A DNA stretch of 64,000 nt from Demequina sediminicola (GTDB taxonomy: Bacteria; Actinomycetota; Actinomycetes; Actinomycetales; Demequinaceae). Below are positions 45,178-55,064 of the stretch, piece by piece (position 1 is the first letter of the stretch; each line of letters starts with the position of its first letter). The stretch is from NCBI RefSeq assembly GCF_000975055.1, contig NZ_BBRB01000001.1, positions 124,001 through 188,000 of the forward strand, given 5' to 3'. Position numbers and translations under genes: made by a program. Under the pieces are notes generated by a model. The model was not told where the DNA came from, did not search any database, and was given only the letters and a program-made list of their open reading frames with translations.

Positions 45178-46218
45178 ATGAAAGCCCTCGTCTTCTACGC
45201 ACCGGAAGATGTCCGCATCGAAGACGTCCCGGAGCCCGAGGTCGGACCCGGTGAGGTCAAGATCCGCGTGCGCAACTGCTCAACCTGCGGCACAGACGTC
45301 AAGATCTTCCACAACGGCCACCAGAACCTCTCACCCCCACGGATCATCGGCCACGAAATTGCCGGCGAAGTAGTTGCCACCGGCGAAGGAATTGAAGGCT
45401 GGGTGGAAGGCGACCGCGTGCAAGTCATCGCCGCCGTCCCGTGTGGTGATTGCTACGAGTGTTCACGCGGTTGGATGGAGGTGTGTCAAAACCAGACCTC
45501 CATGGGATACCAATATTCTGGCGGCTTCGCTGAATACATGATCGTCCCAAAGGAAGTGATGAAAGTCGATGGCCTCAACCGCATCCCCGAAGGGGTCGGC
45601 TTCGACGAAGCCTCTGCAGCCGAGCCCCTTGCTTGCGCGATCAATGCGCAGTCAATCCTGGGGATCGAGCAAGGCGACACCGTCGTAGTCTTTGGCGCTG
45701 GCCCTATCGGCGCCATGCACATCCGTCTTGCACGCGCCAACGGGGCGGGCCGAGTGTTCCTCATCGACGTCAATGCTGAGCGCCTCGCCATGACAGCCGA
45801 TGCCGTTCACCCGGAGGAAGTCATCGACGGCTCGGAGGTCGATGTCGTGGAAAAGGTCAAGGAACTCACCGGCGGGCGCGGCGCAGACTGCATCATTACC
45901 GCAACTGCAGCCAACATTGCTCAAGAACAAGCCATAGAAATGGCCGCCCGAAACGGACGCATCTCCTTCTTTGGCGGACTCCCCAAAACCAACCCCACCA
46001 TCACGTGCGACTCCAACTTGGTGCACTACCGCCAGCTGCGCCTCTTTGGTGCGAACGGTTCTGCACCCCACCACAACAAGGAAGCTCTACGCAAAATTGC
46101 ATCCGGAGAAGTGCCAGTGAAGGACCTCATCACGGAGCACATCCCACTGAGCCGTGTACTCGATGCGATTGGCATCGTTCAGCGCGGCGAAGCTATCAAG
46201 GTCACTGTCGAACCTTAG
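45178..46218 (+). CDS. Zinc-dependent MDR dehydrogenase (polyol or polyol-phosphate)
   Basis: A 346-residue medium-chain dehydrogenase. Catalytic-zinc region STCGTD (C37) and IIGHE (H59, E60); structural zinc cysteines 89, 92, 95 and 103; Rossmann motif GAGPIG (173-178). Related to sorbitol and galactitol-1-phosphate dehydrogenases. Placed right after the PTS genes, it probably oxidises the phosphorylated hexitol. This differs from the usual long-chain MtlD that accompanies mannitol PTS genes. AAGGAG precedes ATG 45178. Confidence 0.85.
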   Translation: MKALVFYAPEDVRIEDVPEPEVGPGEVKIRVRNCSTCGTDVKIFHNGHQNLSPPRIIGHEIAGEVVATGEGIEGWVEGDRVQVIAAVPCGDCYECSRGWMEVCQNQTSMGYQYSGGFAEYMIVPKEVMKVDGLNRIPEGVGFDEASAAEPLACAINAQSILGIEQGDTVVVFGAGPIGAMHIRLARANGAGRVFLIDVNAERLAMTADAVHPEEVIDGSEVDVVEKVKELTGGRGADCIITATAANIAQEQAIEMAARNGRISFFGGLPKTNPTITCDSNLVHYRQLRLFGANGSAPHHNKEALRKIASGEVPVKDLITEHIPLSRVLDAIGIVQRGEAIKVTVEP

Positions 46219-46258
46219 ACAGACCCGCTCACCCATCAGGAAGCAGGAACACTCCGCC

Positions 46259-47020
46259 ATGTATGCCCAGGAACGTCAGCAGTCAATCGTCGCGACCGCT
46301 CGCTCGCGCGGGCGCGTCGAGGTCGGTTCACTCGCCGAGGAACTCGGCGTGACGGTTGAAACCGTCCGCCGTGACCTCACCGCGTTGGAACGACTCGGGG
46401 TCTTGCGCCGTGTCCATGGCGGAGCCCTGCCTGTCGAACGACTGACCCTCGAACCAACACTCGAGTCTCGACAAGGCCACTCGGCAGATGCCAAACGTCG
46501 TATCGGAGCCCGCGCCGTCATGGAGATCAAAGAGGGCGACTCAATCCTCCTTGACTCCGGAACCAGCACACTCTCCATCGCAGAAGCGTTGCCGCCCGAA
46601 CTGCGGGTGACCGTGGTCACGAACTCCGTTGCCATCGCCGCCCGGCTCGCCGATCGCCCTCGCACCGAACTCATGGTGCTTGGCGGCCGAGTCCGCCGAC
46701 GCACAGGGGCTGCCGTGGGCGAATGGATCGCGACCTCACTCGTTGACGTCAGTGTCGATGTCGCCTTCATGGGAACTAACGGATTCACGCTTGAACGTGG
46801 CCTGACAACCCCGGACCAAGCCGAATCGGCCGCGAAACGCGCGATGGCGTCGGCCGCTCGCCGTGTGGTGTGCGTAGCAGATTCCTCTAAGGCCGGCCAG
46901 GTTCACATGCATCGGTTCCTCGAGACCGAGGAAGTTGCACTTCTCATTAGCGACTCGGACCTCGACGACGACACTGTCCAAGACTTCGAAGACGTCGGCG
47001 TGGAGGTAGCGCGCACATGA
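46259..47020 (+). CDS. DeoR-family transcriptional regulator
   Basis: A 253-residue DeoR-type repressor: N-terminal winged helix (VGSLAEELGVTVETVRRDL) and C-terminal sugar-phosphate sensor domain with LLDSGTSTLSIAEALP and MGTNGFTLERGLTTPD. It likely represses the operon at the 43051-43132 sites and is relieved by a sugar phosphate. ATG 46259 gives the family N terminus. Overlaps the kinase gene by 4 bp. Confidence 0.9.
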   Translation: MYAQERQQSIVATARSRGRVEVGSLAEELGVTVETVRRDLTALERLGVLRRVHGGALPVERLTLEPTLESRQGHSADAKRRIGARAVMEIKEGDSILLDSGTSTLSIAEALPPELRVTVVTNSVAIAARLADRPRTELMVLGGRVRRRTGAAVGEWIATSLVDVSVDVAFMGTNGFTLERGLTTPDQAESAAKRAMASAARRVVCVADSSKAGQVHMHRFLETEEVALLISDSDLDDDTVQDFEDVGVEVART

Positions 47021-47967
47021 TTGTCACCGTGACCCCAAATCCGAGCATCGACCGCACCATCACTCTTGACCGGCTTCACCGCGGGCACGTGAATCGCGCC
47101 ATTGGGCTCCGAGACGATCCCGGCGGTAAAGGAGTCAATGTCTCACGTGCGCTCGCTGCCCACGGCACAGACACGCTCGCCATTCTTCCGGTAGGACGTG
47201 AGTCCGCTACGCTCGTCAGTTCACTCCTGGACGACGCCGCCGTGCGCCACAAACTGATCGACCTCCCTGGAGCCGTGCGTCAGAACATCACCGTGGCCGA
47301 GGCTGACGGGACAACGACCAAGATCAACGAACCGGGCAACCTCTGTAGTCCTGAGGATGCGGATGCAATGCTCTCCGCCATCGATCGACAACTCCCGCGG
47401 GCGACTTGGCTCGTGGGGAGCGGCTCCCTACCGCCTGGATTAGGAGATGACTTCTACTCCCGGCTGGTAGACCTGGCACGCAGACACAACCTCCGCAGTG
47501 CAATCGATACCTCCGGCGCTCCTTTCGCGCACGTCGTCGCGGCTGGCCCCGACATCGTCAAGCCCAACCACCACGAGTTGACCGAGTATGCAGGGCGAGA
47601 GCTTCCACAACTCGCGGATGTAGTGCTCGCGGCTCAGGACATCGTTGCCTCGGGCATTCACACCGTGGTCGTGAGCCTCGGAGCGCATGGAGCGATCGCC
47701 GTCACAGCCGACGAAACCTTGCATGCGACCGCTGAGGCCCCCACGTCCCGCTCCACTGTGGCAGCTGGCGACTGCCTCCTTGCGGGCTATCTTCACGCTA
47801 CCGAGAACGGCGCCAACACCAGCGATGCACTCATCACTGCTGTCCAGTGGGGCACGGCATCGGTGGGTCTTCCAGGCTCGGCTGTACCCGGCCCCAGTGA
47901 CGTGTCGGGGATCGATTGCAGGCTACTACCTGGACCCGCACTCCACCTTGCTATGACCACCGATTGA
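47017..47967 (+). CDS. fruK: 1-phosphofructokinase-type PfkB kinase
   Basis: A 316-residue PfkB-family kinase of the FruK/LacC branch: MIVTVTPNPSIDRT at the N terminus, DDPGGKGVNVSRAL, and C-terminal STVAAGDCLLAGYL (the usual GAGDS is AAGDC; the catalytic Asp is kept). It phosphorylates fructose-1-phosphate or tagatose-6-phosphate to a bisphosphate. The product of the neighbouring dehydrogenase is probably its substrate, or it serves a fructose PTS elsewhere. Confidence 0.85.
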   Translation: MIVTVTPNPSIDRTITLDRLHRGHVNRAIGLRDDPGGKGVNVSRALAAHGTDTLAILPVGRESATLVSSLLDDAAVRHKLIDLPGAVRQNITVAEADGTTTKINEPGNLCSPEDADAMLSAIDRQLPRATWLVGSGSLPPGLGDDFYSRLVDLARRHNLRSAIDTSGAPFAHVVAAGPDIVKPNHHELTEYAGRELPQLADVVLAAQDIVASGIHTVVVSLGAHGAIAVTADETLHATAEAPTSRSTVAAGDCLLAGYLHATENGANTSDALITAVQWGTASVGLPGSAVPGPSDVSGIDCRLLPGPALHLAMTTD

Positions 47968-48001
47968 CCCCACCCCGCAAAGCGCCATCAAAGGAGATGA
48001 C

Positions 48002-48280
48002 ATGTCCACTCGTACCGCAACCATCGGATCCACCGTCGGCCTCCACGCACGACCCGCAGCTATCTTCGTCAAAGCTGCTTCTGAGGTTCAAGTCCCTGTC
48101 ACCATTGCCACGGTGGATGGGTCACCCGTACCCGCCAACAGTATGATTGCCGTCATGGCGCTGGGCGCCAAGCACGGAGATGAGGTCATACTCACCGCAG
48201 ACGGCGAAGGCGCTGACGATGCGCTGGACACACTTGCAGAGCTCCTCGCACGGGACCTCGATGCAGAGGCGTCATCATGA
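48002..48280 (+). CDS. ptsH: Phosphocarrier protein HPr
   Basis: A 92-residue HPr with phosphorylated His15 (VGLHARPAA) and a regulatory-type serine at 47 (ANSMIAVMALG). AAAGGAG precedes ATG 48002. Overlaps ptsI by 4 bp. General PTS protein, here in a sugar-specific operon. Confidence 0.95.
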   Translation: MSTRTATIGSTVGLHARPAAIFVKAASEVQVPVTIATVDGSPVPANSMIAVMALGAKHGDEVILTADGEGADDALDTLAELLARDLDAEASS

Positions 48281-49941
48281 CAGTCGCCCAAGGAATCGGG
48301 GTGTCGGCAGGAATAGCCTTCGGCCCCATTGTTGTGGTGGGCAGTCCCATCACTCCCCCAGCCGATGAAGCCCCCACCGCCGACGCGGAAAACAAGATTC
48401 GCCACGCATTCGCCGCCGTCGCCTCGGATCTTGAGAGTCGCATCGCGCACGTGGACGACACCGCAGCTGGGATACTGTCCGCGACCGCAATGCTGGCGCG
48501 CGATCCAAGCCTCGTCGACGGCGCGATCGCACGCGCCAAGGCCGGGAACGGACCCGCCACGGCAATCGACGGCGCCACTCGCGAATTCATGGACCAGTTC
48601 GAGGCCCTCGGCGGCTACTTCGCAGAACGCGCCACGGATCTCCGGGACGTCGGCGACCGAGCCATCGCTGCAATACTCGACCATCCCGCACCGGGCGTGC
48701 CCACGCTTCAGGGTGAATGTGTTCTTGTCGCCCATGATCTTGCGCCCGCGGAGACAGCAACTTTGGACCGCACGAAAGTCCTAGGGATCATTACGGAGGC
48801 AGGAGGTCGGACTTCCCATACCGCCATCCTCGCCGCGCAAATGGAGATTCCTGCAGTCGTCAAACTCGCGGAGGCCGCGCACCTCCACGATGGTGACCTC
48901 GTCATGGTTGATGGCGACGCCGGCACCGTGCACCTCGACCCCACGGAAGAGACAGTGACGCAGCACCGTGCCAGAGTTGACCGCAGGAAGTCAGTGTTGG
49001 CGAGCTCCACAGGACTTGGGATGACCCGCGATGGCAAACAGGTCAAATTGCTCGCCAACATCGGCGGGGTCGAAGATGCCACGATCGCCGCGGGGTCAGG
49101 CGTCGAAGGCGTTGGCCTCTTCCGAACCGAGTTTGTCTTCCTTTCTGCCAGCAGTGCGCCGTCCGTCGACGAGCAGGCAGAGATCTATCGCCAAGTCTTC
49201 TCCCCGTTCACGGGACAGCGAGTCGTCGTCCGAACGCTTGATGCAGGTGCAGATAAGCCCTTGCCCTTTGCCAATCTGGGCGTGGAAGAGAATCCTGCTC
49301 TTGGCAGGCGCGGCTTGCGGCTCTCCGCCGAGCGGCCAGAACTCCTCGACGCTCAACTCGAAGCGATTTCCATTGCAGCGAAGGACACAGGCGCCGATGC
49401 CTGGGTGATGGCGCCCATGGTCGCGGATGCCCAAGAAGCGGCGTGGTTCGCGCGTCGCGTCCGCGAGAACGGGCTCGGCACGGTTGGCGTCATGATTGAG
49501 GTCCCGTCAGCAGCTCTGCGTGCACACCACGTGATGGCCGAGGTTGACTTTGGCTCTCTGGGAACCAACGATCTCGCTCAGTACACCATGGCAGCCGACC
49601 GGATGCAGGGCGAACTGGCTGAGCTGCTCGACCCATGGCAACCCGCAGTTCTTGACGTGGTCGCAGCGGCATCGGCGGGGGCATCAGTCAACGGCAAGCC
49701 CATGGGAGTGTGCGGCGAGTCAGCCGGCGACCCCCTCATGGCTCTTGTCCTTGCGGGGCTCGGAATCTCCAGCCTCTCGATGGCCCCGTCGCGAGTCCCA
49801 CTCGTACGGTTTGCGCTGTCCCAGCACACTTTCGCCCAGTGCGCCCGGCTCGCGCACCTTGCCCGATCTGCCCGCACGCCCTACGACGGGCGCGAGGCAG
49901 TTAATGCAGCCTGCGATCCGGAACTGGCGAGTATCCTTTAG
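48277..49941 (+). CDS. ptsI: PTS Enzyme I
   Basis: A 554-residue Enzyme I that takes phosphate from phosphoenolpyruvate to HPr. Active His181 in GGRTSHTAILAAQ, and the PEP-binding C-terminal domain with FGSLGTNDLAQYTMAADR and GVCGESAGDP. ATG 48277 overlaps ptsH (ATGA). Last gene of the operon, 28 bp from convergent birA. Confidence 0.96.
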   Translation: MTVAQGIGVSAGIAFGPIVVVGSPITPPADEAPTADAENKIRHAFAAVASDLESRIAHVDDTAAGILSATAMLARDPSLVDGAIARAKAGNGPATAIDGATREFMDQFEALGGYFAERATDLRDVGDRAIAAILDHPAPGVPTLQGECVLVAHDLAPAETATLDRTKVLGIITEAGGRTSHTAILAAQMEIPAVVKLAEAAHLHDGDLVMVDGDAGTVHLDPTEETVTQHRARVDRRKSVLASSTGLGMTRDGKQVKLLANIGGVEDATIAAGSGVEGVGLFRTEFVFLSASSAPSVDEQAEIYRQVFSPFTGQRVVVRTLDAGADKPLPFANLGVEENPALGRRGLRLSAERPELLDAQLEAISIAAKDTGADAWVMAPMVADAQEAAWFARRVRENGLGTVGVMIEVPSAALRAHHVMAEVDFGSLGTNDLAQYTMAADRMQGELAELLDPWQPAVLDVVAAASAGASVNGKPMGVCGESAGDPLMALVLAGLGISSLSMAPSRVPLVRFALSQHTFAQCARLAHLARSARTPYDGREAVNAACDPELASIL

Positions 49942-49969
49942 CCACACCACGTCAGCACAGGCGGGGCTG

Positions 49970-50839
49970 CTATGCCCTCCGCACCGTCACGTCGCCCGCA
50001 AGGATTTCGCGCTCGCCCTCGCGGGTCGCGACCACCAAAGCACCTGACGGCGAGAGCCCAGTCACACGCCCCATCACACTCTCGCCCGAGGGCGTCGCGA
50101 CTGTCACATCCCAACCAATCGACGCGCACACACCCTCAACGGCGGCATGAACCTGCGGAAAGTCCTCATCGGCCTCCCACATCGCCACGCCGTCACGCAG
50201 GTGCGCCACCAGAGACTTTACGAGAGCGACGCGATCCAGCCAGCCAGCACCTAAGGTGTACAGCGATGCAGCATGGGGCACAGGCAACTCACCAGATGAC
50301 TGAGACACGTTGATACCGATTCCAGCCACCACTGCGGCTTCCTGATCGACTCCCGAGCGGGGTGCCATCTCGCACAGAATCCCTACGACTTTGCGCCAGC
50401 GCCCCCACCCTGGGATCGGCTTCACTCCCGACTCGACCACCACGTCGTTGGGCCATTTGAGATACGCGCCCACACCCGCATCACGCAACGTGCGCACGGT
50501 CGCCAGCCCCACCACGAGCGGCGCCCAGCCCAGTTCATCCCCCGGAACCTCGGGCCGCAACAGGAACGATGCCGTCAGGGCAGCACCCTGGGGGGTCGCC
50601 CACGAACGCCCTGAGCGACCACGCCCGGCAGTCTGATGATCAGCGACGAGGGCGGAGAACGCGGGCCACGCACCAGCATCGCGTCGCACCGCCTCGAGCA
50701 TGGCCGTGTTGGTCGATGCGGCAGTCTCACGCACGTCAAGGCGCGACAGTTGGCGACCTTCGCCGACAAGCCCGGCCAGGGCATCGGCCGTCAAAGGCTT
50801 GCGCGAGGCGGATACGGTGGCAGGCAAGGTCGGGGTCAC
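49970..50839 (-). CDS. birA: Biotin--[acetyl-CoA carboxylase] ligase
   Basis: A 289-residue biotin protein ligase: biotin-binding GRGRSGRSW (72-80), LKWPNDVVV and GIGINVSQ. It has no N-terminal DNA-binding domain, so it is an enzyme only and not the BirA repressor. It attaches biotin to the carrier domain of the alpha carboxylase chain encoded at 58665. Divergent from the carboxyltransferase gene with a 41-bp gap. Confidence 0.94.
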   Translation of the reverse strand: MTPTLPATVSASRKPLTADALAGLVGEGRQLSRLDVRETAASTNTAMLEAVRRDAGAWPAFSALVADHQTAGRGRSGRSWATPQGAALTASFLLRPEVPGDELGWAPLVVGLATVRTLRDAGVGAYLKWPNDVVVESGVKPIPGWGRWRKVVGILCEMAPRSGVDQEAAVVAGIGINVSQSSGELPVPHAASLYTLGAGWLDRVALVKSLVAHLRDGVAMWEADEDFPQVHAAVEGVCASIGWDVTVATPSGESVMGRVTGLSPSGALVVATREGEREILAGDVTVRRA

Positions 50840-50880
50840 CCGGCTAGGCTAGCCGCCGAAGCGACAGCACAAGGAGTATC

Positions 50881-52470
50881 GTGACCGATTCCCAAGGACA
50901 GGCCACCACCCAGGGCGCGTTGGAAGCACTGCGCAGCAAGGTGGACGAGGCCGTCACCCAGCGTGAAGCAGTGGCAACCGAGAAGCAGCACGCCCGCGGC
51001 AAGAAGACTGCCCGCGAGCGCGTAGAGCAACTCCTCGACGAGGGCTCTTTTGTTGAGCTCGATGCTTTGACACGCCACCGCAGCCGCAACTTTGGACTCG
51101 ACAAGAACCGCCCCTACGGCGACGGCGTCGTCACTGGCTACGGCACCATTGATGGCCGACAGGTCGCGGTGTACTCCCAAGACTTCACCGTGTTTGGCGG
51201 GTCGCTGGGTGAGGTCCACGGGCAGAAGATCACCAAGGTTCAGGACTTCGCCCTGCGCACTGGAGTTCCACTGATCGGCATCTCTGATGGTGGCGGTGCT
51301 CGCATCCAGGAAGGCGTTGCTGCGCTCACGCAGTTCGCTGAGATTTTCCGTCGCAACGTGGCCGCGTCTGGTGTGGTGCCGCAGATCTCCATCATTCTTG
51401 GCCCTTCGGCCGGAGGCGCGGTGTACTCCCCTGCGCTCACCGACTTCATTGTGATGGCCGATGGCACGAGCCAGATGTTCATTACCGGACCCGATGTCAT
51501 CAAGTCGGTCACGGGTGAGGACGTCACGTTCGAAGAGCTCGGTGGCGGGCACGCCCACAACACCAAGTCCGGAGTCGCGCACTATCTCGCGTCCGACGAG
51601 GACGACGCCATCGAGTACGTGCAGCAGCTGCTGCAGTTCCTGCCTGCGAATAACCTGACCGATGCCCCCACGTGGAGTGCGGAAGCAGACTTCGAGACCA
51701 CCGGTGACGACGAGGCGCTCAACACGCTGATCCCCGACTCCCCCAACCAGCCTTACGACATGAAGAGCGTGGTCGAGGCAGTGCTCGATGAGGGTGAGTT
51801 CTTTGAGATTCAGCCCCTCTTTGCTCCGAACGTGCTCGTGGGCTTTGGCCACATTGAGGGCCAGTCTGTAGGCATTGTCGCCAACCAGCCACAATCCATG
51901 GCTGGCACGCTCGACATCAATGCTTCCGAGAAGGCCGCACGTTTTGTGCGCACCTGCGACGCGTTCAATATCCCCGTCATCACTTTGGTGGATGTGCCCG
52001 GGTTCCTGCCGGGCGTGAACCAGGAGCACCAGGGCATCATTCGCCGTGGCGCCAAGCTGATTTATGCCTATGCCGAGGCCACGGTGCCGCTCATTACGGT
52101 CATCACTCGCAAGGCTTACGGCGGCGCGTACATCGTGATGGCGTCTAAGCAGTTGGGTGCTGACATCAACCTCGCGTGGCCCACCGCACAGATCGCCGTC
52201 ATGGGTGCTGGCGGCGCGGTCAATATTCTCCAGCGCCGTCCGTTGGCGAAGGTGGCTGAGGAAGGCGGAGATGTGGAGGCCGAGCGCGCCCGCCTTACGG
52301 CTGAGTACGAGGACGAGATCGTCAACCCCTACGATGCCGCTGACCGCGGTTATGTTGACGCAGTGATTGAACCCTCGGAGACCCGCGAGCAGATCACTCG
52401 GGCGCTCCGTGCACTACGCACCAAGCGCGCATCGCTGCCTCCGAAGAAGCACGGGAACATGCCGCTATGA
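50881..52470 (+). CDS. Acyl-CoA carboxylase beta (carboxyltransferase) subunit
   Basis: A 529-residue AccD/PccB-type carboxyltransferase: [40 protein letters not shown] and [11 protein letters not shown]. It transfers carboxyl from carboxybiotin to acetyl- or propionyl-CoA. Starts at GTG 50881 with AAGGAG. The next gene is the epsilon subunit, overlapping by 4 bp. The biotin carboxylase chain is 6 kb away. Confidence 0.94.
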   Translation: MTDSQGQATTQGALEALRSKVDEAVTQREAVATEKQHARGKKTARERVEQLLDEGSFVELDALTRHRSRNFGLDKNRPYGDGVVTGYGTIDGRQVAVYSQDFTVFGGSLGEVHGQKITKVQDFALRTGVPLIGISDGGGARIQEGVAALTQFAEIFRRNVAASGVVPQISIILGPSAGGAVYSPALTDFIVMADGTSQMFITGPDVIKSVTGEDVTFEELGGGHAHNTKSGVAHYLASDEDDAIEYVQQLLQFLPANNLTDAPTWSAEADFETTGDDEALNTLIPDSPNQPYDMKSVVEAVLDEGEFFEIQPLFAPNVLVGFGHIEGQSVGIVANQPQSMAGTLDINASEKAARFVRTCDAFNIPVITLVDVPGFLPGVNQEHQGIIRRGAKLIYAYAEATVPLITVITRKAYGGAYIVMASKQLGADINLAWPTAQIAVMGAGGAVNILQRRPLAKVAEEGGDVEAERARLTAEYEDEIVNPYDAADRGYVDAVIEPSETREQITRALRALRTKRASLPPKKHGNMPL

Positions 52471-52718
52471 CCGCTACACCGTCTGAGGATCCGTTTGAGG
52501 TCGCCGCGCAGTTGCGTGTGATCTCCGGAAGCCCCGATGCTGAAGAGCTAGCGGCCCTGGTTGCGGGCGTAGCCGTGGTAGCCGCCTCCAACACTGAGGA
52601 CGAGGCGCCCGGTTCACCAACATCGGCCTGGATGGACCGTACTCGCACGATGCGCGGACGGCGCATCATTGCCCCGCTCGGCCACGGCGACTCCGCCTGG
52701 CGTCACTCGCTGAGGTAG
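52467..52718 (+). CDS. Acyl-CoA carboxylase epsilon subunit
   Basis: An 83-residue AccE-like protein with the pattern [20 protein letters not shown] and a C-terminal W...R near-end. Epsilon chains are small actinobacterial subunits that promote assembly of alpha and beta. The 4-bp overlap with the beta gene confirms the context. Confidence 0.85.
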   Translation: MTATPSEDPFEVAAQLRVISGSPDAEELAALVAGVAVVAASNTEDEAPGSPTSAWMDRTRTMRGRRIIAPLGHGDSAWRHSLR

Positions 52719-52723
52719 AGCCG

Positions 52724-53326
52724 ATGCCACGGCTGGCTTCCACGCTCGCACTCACCGCGGCGGCGGCGTCCGCCGCACTTGTGGCTCCGCAGGTGTATGC
52801 CCGGGCAAGTGCGCGAGGCGACGTGCATTTGGCATCGTCTGGTGACTTTGCGCCGGCCGACGCGGCTTTAGTGTTGGGAGCGCGGGTCTGGCCCGATGGC
52901 CGTCCCAGTCGTTTTTTACGCGAGCGCGTGGCCACGGGTGCCGAGCTCTACCACCGTGGCGATGTGAACTTGTTGTTCCTCACGGGCGCAGGCCATAACC
53001 GTGAGGGCCTTGATGAGACGAAGGCCATGCACACCGCCGCGCGGGAACTGGGAGTGCCCGACGAGGCACTGGTCAAAGACCCGCACGGCTATGACACCCG
53101 CGAATCCGCACGCAATGCCTGGGACGCGGGTGTCAGTAGCGTCATTGTCTGCTCGCAGGAATTTCACCTGCCCCGGGCCATGTGGCTCTGCCGTTCAGTG
53201 GGCTTGGACGTCCAGGGAGCCCACCCTCCTGTGCTTTCCACTCGCTGGCACACCGCTCGCGGCTATGTGCGGGAGGTCCCAGCGACGTGGAAGGCTGCAC
53301 TCGAAATCGCGCACGACGCCCTGTAG
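52724..53326 (+). CDS. SanA/YdcF-like DUF218 membrane-anchored protein
   Basis: A 200-residue protein with an N-terminal hydrophobic anchor (residues 5-25), then a DUF218 domain: ADAALVLGARVWPDGRPS, LFLTGAGHN, DPHGYDTRESARNA and SQEFHLPRA. SanA/ElyC relatives act in envelope integrity; the precise reaction is unknown. Starts 5 bp after the epsilon gene, so is likely in the same transcript. Confidence 0.85.
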   Translation: MPRLASTLALTAAAASAALVAPQVYARASARGDVHLASSGDFAPADAALVLGARVWPDGRPSRFLRERVATGAELYHRGDVNLLFLTGAGHNREGLDETKAMHTAARELGVPDEALVKDPHGYDTRESARNAWDAGVSSVIVCSQEFHLPRAMWLCRSVGLDVQGAHPPVLSTRWHTARGYVREVPATWKAALEIAHDAL

Positions 53327-53361
53327 CGGGCGGCCGCGCGCGACTATCGAGACACCGGTCG

Positions 53362-53724
53362 TTACAGCCAGACCACGAAGCCCAGCACGGCGACGACAGC
53401 AGCCGCCACAGCTAGCGCCAATGCGGGTACGAAGGCTTCCTTGTTCTTGGCGTGGTCCACGACGGCCACCACCATCAAGACGGTGAGGGCCACTGCGGCG
53501 ATAGGGGCAAGGATCACGGCGATGGAGGTCAGCGGCGGCACAATGAGGCCGATGGCGCCAAGCACTTCGAGCGCGCCAATCGTGCGCTGTTGAGGCAGGG
53601 AGCGGCGCTCGGGCAGGATGCCCGACGAGCGGAGGTCCTCCTCCGACTTCACGATCTTGTTCATTCCGGCGGCGAGGAAGACGAGGGCGAGCAGGCCGCC
53701 GACGATCCAGTAGGCGATTTCCAT
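53362..53724 (-). CDS. DoxX-family membrane protein
   Basis: A 120-residue four-helix DoxX-like protein (VFLAAGMNKIVKSEEDLR; QQRTIGALEVLGAIGLIVP). Related proteins support redox or quinone-linked functions. It is divergent from a MarR regulator gene with an 89-bp shared promoter region, suggesting it is the regulator's target. Confidence 0.8.
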   Translation of the reverse strand: MEIAYWIVGGLLALVFLAAGMNKIVKSEEDLRSSGILPERRSLPQQRTIGALEVLGAIGLIVPPLTSIAVILAPIAAVALTVLMVVAVVDHAKNKEAFVPALALAVAAAVVAVLGFVVWL

Positions 53725-53770
53725 GTGGGGCTCCTTAAGCGTGGACTGCTACGAACGATTTAGTTGATGC

Positions 53771-53783
53771 GTCAATTATTGAC
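53771..53783. promoter_or_regulatory. MarR-type palindrome between DoxX and MarR genes
   Basis: GTCAAT-T-ATTGAC, perfect 6-bp arms, in the 89-bp divergent intergenic region. TTGACT (53779-53784) can be a -35 for the plus-strand gene, so repressor binding would block transcription. Confidence 0.5.
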
Positions 53784-53813
53784 TCTACAACCAAAGTATG
53801 CAAATCTAGCGCT

Positions 53814-54338
53814 ATGAGCCAGACGCCTCCGCACAATCAACCCGTCACCGTCGAGGCTCGCCCTGCCCCCAATGCCCAGGACGAATTCTTGTGGCGCAGG
53901 TTCTCAGCGATGCTCACCACCGTTCCAGCGGCCCTCGATGAACGCGTGCGCGAAGCCACTGGCCTGAACCACCACCAGTTCATGATCCTGTCGACACTGG
54001 CGGCGCAACCTGATCGCACCCAGCAACTCGCGCGGGTCGCACAGGCCGCCGATTCTTCGCTGTCGCGCCTGTCTCACACGCTCGCCAAGCTTGAAGCGGA
54101 AGGGCTCGTGGAGCGGCGCACCTGCGATCATGACCGTCGAGCCACCTGGGCGGTGCTGACAGACAAAGGCGCCGCGGTGGTCGCGGAAGCAGCCGAAGCC
54201 TACGAGGCAGTAAAGCGCGAGGTACTGCTCGACCACGTTCCCGCGGACAAGCGCATGGCTCTCGCCACGCTGCTCACGCATATCCTTCCGGACAAGGTCG
54301 CACAGCAGTGCCAGGAGATCGACTCGGACCTCACCTAG
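53814..54338 (+). CDS. MarR-family regulator 1
   Basis: A 174-residue MarR protein: winged helix with LNHHQFMILSTLA, LARVAQAADSSLSRLSHTL and the wing VERRTCDHDRRATWAVLTDKG. Likely controls itself and the divergent DoxX gene. Convergent with a second MarR gene, 21 bp apart. Confidence 0.88.
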   Translation: MSQTPPHNQPVTVEARPAPNAQDEFLWRRFSAMLTTVPAALDERVREATGLNHHQFMILSTLAAQPDRTQQLARVAQAADSSLSRLSHTLAKLEAEGLVERRTCDHDRRATWAVLTDKGAAVVAEAAEAYEAVKREVLLDHVPADKRMALATLLTHILPDKVAQQCQEIDSDLT

Positions 54339-54359
54339 GCCGGTAGCGAGTGGCGGCGT

Positions 54360-54803
54360 CTACCCTTCAGCCGCCCCTGCGTCGATGAATGTCTGCAAGA
54401 TTCCTCGGAGCTGCTCAACTTGCTCGTCCGACAGCACATTGAGGTGCTCGATAAACCCCTGCTCGGCTTCCGAGACAGCCTGATTCACCAGTTCGTCCCC
54501 CTCGGACGTAAGTGACAACAGCCGGACGCGCCCGTCCTCAGGCGACGGCTCGCGTGCAACCCAGCCCCGGTCAACCAAACGCTGCACCACACCAGTGGCG
54601 ATGTTTGCCCGCACTCCCATGGCATCGGCCGCCTCCGCCGTGGGAATCCCGCGGTGAGAGTGCAGGAAGAGCAACAGGTGGAACTGGACGGGGGTCAAGT
54701 TGGCGCCCACCATGGTCTGCGAGTGGTGGCGCATCGACGAGCGCATCATCTGCGCTTGCAGATCAAGCACTTGCGCCACGGTTTCTTCGCGCGACAAGCC
54801 CAC
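54360..54803 (-). CDS. MarR-family regulator 2
   Basis: A 147-residue MarR protein (LTPVQFHLLLFLHSHRGIPTAEAADAMGV, ANIATGVVQRLVDRGWV, wing EPSPEDGRVRLLSLTSEG). Target unknown; the MFS exporter 1.3 kb away is one possibility. The 54804-55064 stretch upstream has no gene apart from the promoter noted below. Confidence 0.88.
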   Translation of the reverse strand: MGLSREETVAQVLDLQAQMMRSSMRHHSQTMVGANLTPVQFHLLLFLHSHRGIPTAEAADAMGVRANIATGVVQRLVDRGWVAREPSPEDGRVRLLSLTSEGDELVNQAVSEAEQGFIEHLNVLSDEQVEQLRGILQTFIDAGAAEG

Positions 54804-54957
54804 ACCTCATTTCTCTTCGCTGGAGTCCACCTCAAGAATCCCGCCGACCTCTAGACTGCCGATAGAAGCTTGAGACAGCCCTTGCGACGGCTTCTAGATC
54901 CGCCCACCCTGGCCCACATGCCTGGCAATCCTGCGACCCACAGTCTCATTCACACCC

Positions 54958-54985
54958 TTGACCGAAACACCCACCCACATAGTAA
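54958..54985 (+). promoter_or_regulatory. Promoter of the amber-interrupted secreted-protein gene
   Basis: -35 TTGACC (54958-54963), 16-bp spacer and -10 TAGTAA (54980-54985), about 80 bp before the start codon. Confidence 0.45.
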
Positions 54986-55064
54986 AGTCGCGTTGGGGCA
55001 TCGAGATGGCCAACCCCTCAGCCCAGAGTAACGATGGCGTTTCACTGAGATGAGGAAAACACGA

